Shown: positions 63,411-64,000 of the stretch, piece after piece
Layout of the letters: each line of letters starts with the position of its first letter
Numbering within the stretch: position 1 is the stretch's first letter
NCBI GenBank assembly: GCA_964520905.1
Contig: CAZFQL010000002.1
Coordinates: 186,001 to 250,000 of the forward strand
Direction of reading: 5' to 3'
DNA length: 64,000 nt
From: JAGVIE01 sp964520905
Lineage (GTDB): Bacteria > Bacteroidota > Ignavibacteria > UBA10030 > SZUA-254
Notes under the pieces: model-generated
Databases searched by the model: none
Told to the model about the DNA's origin: nothing
The model's input: the letters and a program-made list of their open reading frames with translations, nothing else
Made by a program: the position numbers and the translations under genes

Positions 63411-64000
63411 TTACTCCTCTGTAGTTGTTGCAACAATTTCCTCTAACGTCGTAGCCCCTTCCATCATCCGCTCCATACCGGATCTGCGCAACGTCCACAT
63501 TCCATCTTTCATAGCCTGATCTCTAATGGCAGCCTCATTCACATCGTCGCCGGCACTTACAATGAGCTGTTTGATCTCACGTGTGAAATAGAGCGCTTCA
63601 TGGATTGCGGCGCGCCCCTTCCATCCGGCATTACATTTGTCGCATCCTACCGGCTCATAAAATGTAGAATTCTTTATCATTTCTTCTGTAAAACCAAACT
63701 TCATAAATATTTGAACATCCTTATCTGTCATCTTCTGGGGTTTCTTACAATTTTTACAGAGCGTCCTTACTAAGCGTTGAGCAACGATGATGTTGATCGC
63801 ATAAGCGATCAAGAACGATTCGATGCCCATTTTATACAGACGAGAAATTGCGCTCGGCGCATCATTGGTGTGAAGAGTTGAAAACGTGAGGTGACCGGTA
63901 TTAGCGAGCTTGATCGCAATTTCCGCAGTAATCTTATCACGCATCTCGCCCACGAGAACGATATCCGGGTCATGACGGAGGATACCTCGGATCGCTAGAT
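63411..64000 (-). CDS. pilB: Pilus extension/secretion ATPase PilB/GspE (partial, 5' end outside window)
   Basis: The 3' end of a GspE-family ATPase: the frame runs to the window edge. Walker B DPDIVLVGEMRDKITAE, the Asp/His box TGHLTFSTLHTND and the zinc motif C-x2-C (CKNC) with a second C-x2-C (CDKC) some 45 residues on are present, as is the KDGMWTLRRSGMERMMEG end. The zinc site distinguishes it from PilT. It polymerises pilins and defines a pilus or type II pathway direction. Confidence 0.92.
   Translation of the reverse strand, partial: LAIRGILRHDPDIVLVGEMRDKITAEIAIKLANTGHLTFSTLHTNDAPSAISRLYKMGIESFLIAYAINIIVAQRLVRTLCKNCKKPQKMTDKDVQIFMKFGFTEEMIKNSTFYEPVGCDKCNAGWKGRAAIHEALYFTREIKQLIVSAGDDVNEAAIRDQAMKDGMWTLRRSGMERMMEGATTLEEIVATTTEE

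Overview
The window reads as chromosome of a Gram-negative bacterium from the Bacteroidota/Chlorobiota side of the tree, most likely an Ignavibacteria-like lineage. The signs are type A sorting domains of the 'LSQNYPNPF' kind on secreted proteins (type IX secretion cargo), an 11-subunit complex I without the NADH module, a type IV pilus cluster, C5-pathway heme genes, and promoters of the TTGACA/TATAAT type with 17-base spacers rather than the Bacteroidetes consensus. This placement is inference; no rRNA or marker tree is available here.

Layout. 1-3484 (minus): the 5' part of a butyrate kinase, an NfnAB/SudAB-type flavin oxidoreductase pair and a hemerythrin protein. 3485-6347: a low-density accessory patch with a LamG lipoprotein and a frameshifted, truncated flippase, bracketed by a perfect 27-base direct repeat. 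6348-14059 (minus): an M1 aminopeptidase with a type IX sorting domain, then LeuD-like, LeuC-like, CaiB-type CoA-transferase, HMG-CoA-lyase and isocitrate dehydrogenase genes whose intergenic gaps hold palindromic repeats. 14318-20282 (minus): response regulator, histidine kinase, outer-membrane barrel and two multiheme cytochromes; the last three are joined by TAATG stop/start overlaps, a candidate porin-cytochrome conduit. 20392-30928 (minus): nuoABCDHIJKLMN. 30980-31145: two divergent sigma70-like promoters, one for nuo and one for a 77-nt hairpin RNA. 31168-34903 (minus): an asparagine-synthetase-like gene interrupted at two simple repeats, a cobalamin adenosyltransferase and an M20 peptidase. 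35089-46634 (plus): hemX/ccsA-like, hemA, C, D, E, H, Y, a TerC-family protein, a hydrolase, hemB and an epimerase; hemL follows at 52406. 46749-51867 (minus): a subtilisin-like protease and a BNR-propeller protein preceded by a small ORF, with a promoter and a 5-base tandem repeat upstream. 53752-64000 (minus): a repeat-domain lipoprotein and a type IV pilus/secretion cluster (secretin, PilO/P-like, PilM/N-like fusion, PilT, three minor pilin-like proteins, PilB cut by the window edge).

How it fits together. The lineage appears to respire through a complex I fed by something other than the usual NADH module. It may balance NAD(P)H and ferredoxin with NfnAB, make its own heme, and use it in part for two heme-rich cytochromes (about 12 and 12-13 sites) that may carry electrons across the outer membrane under control of an adjacent two-component system. 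The least explained items are the hairpin RNA at 31069-31145, the LeuCD/CoA-transferase/lyase/IDH cluster, the protein whose sorting-type domain lies internally at 50003-51679, and the repeat-interrupted synthetase gene.
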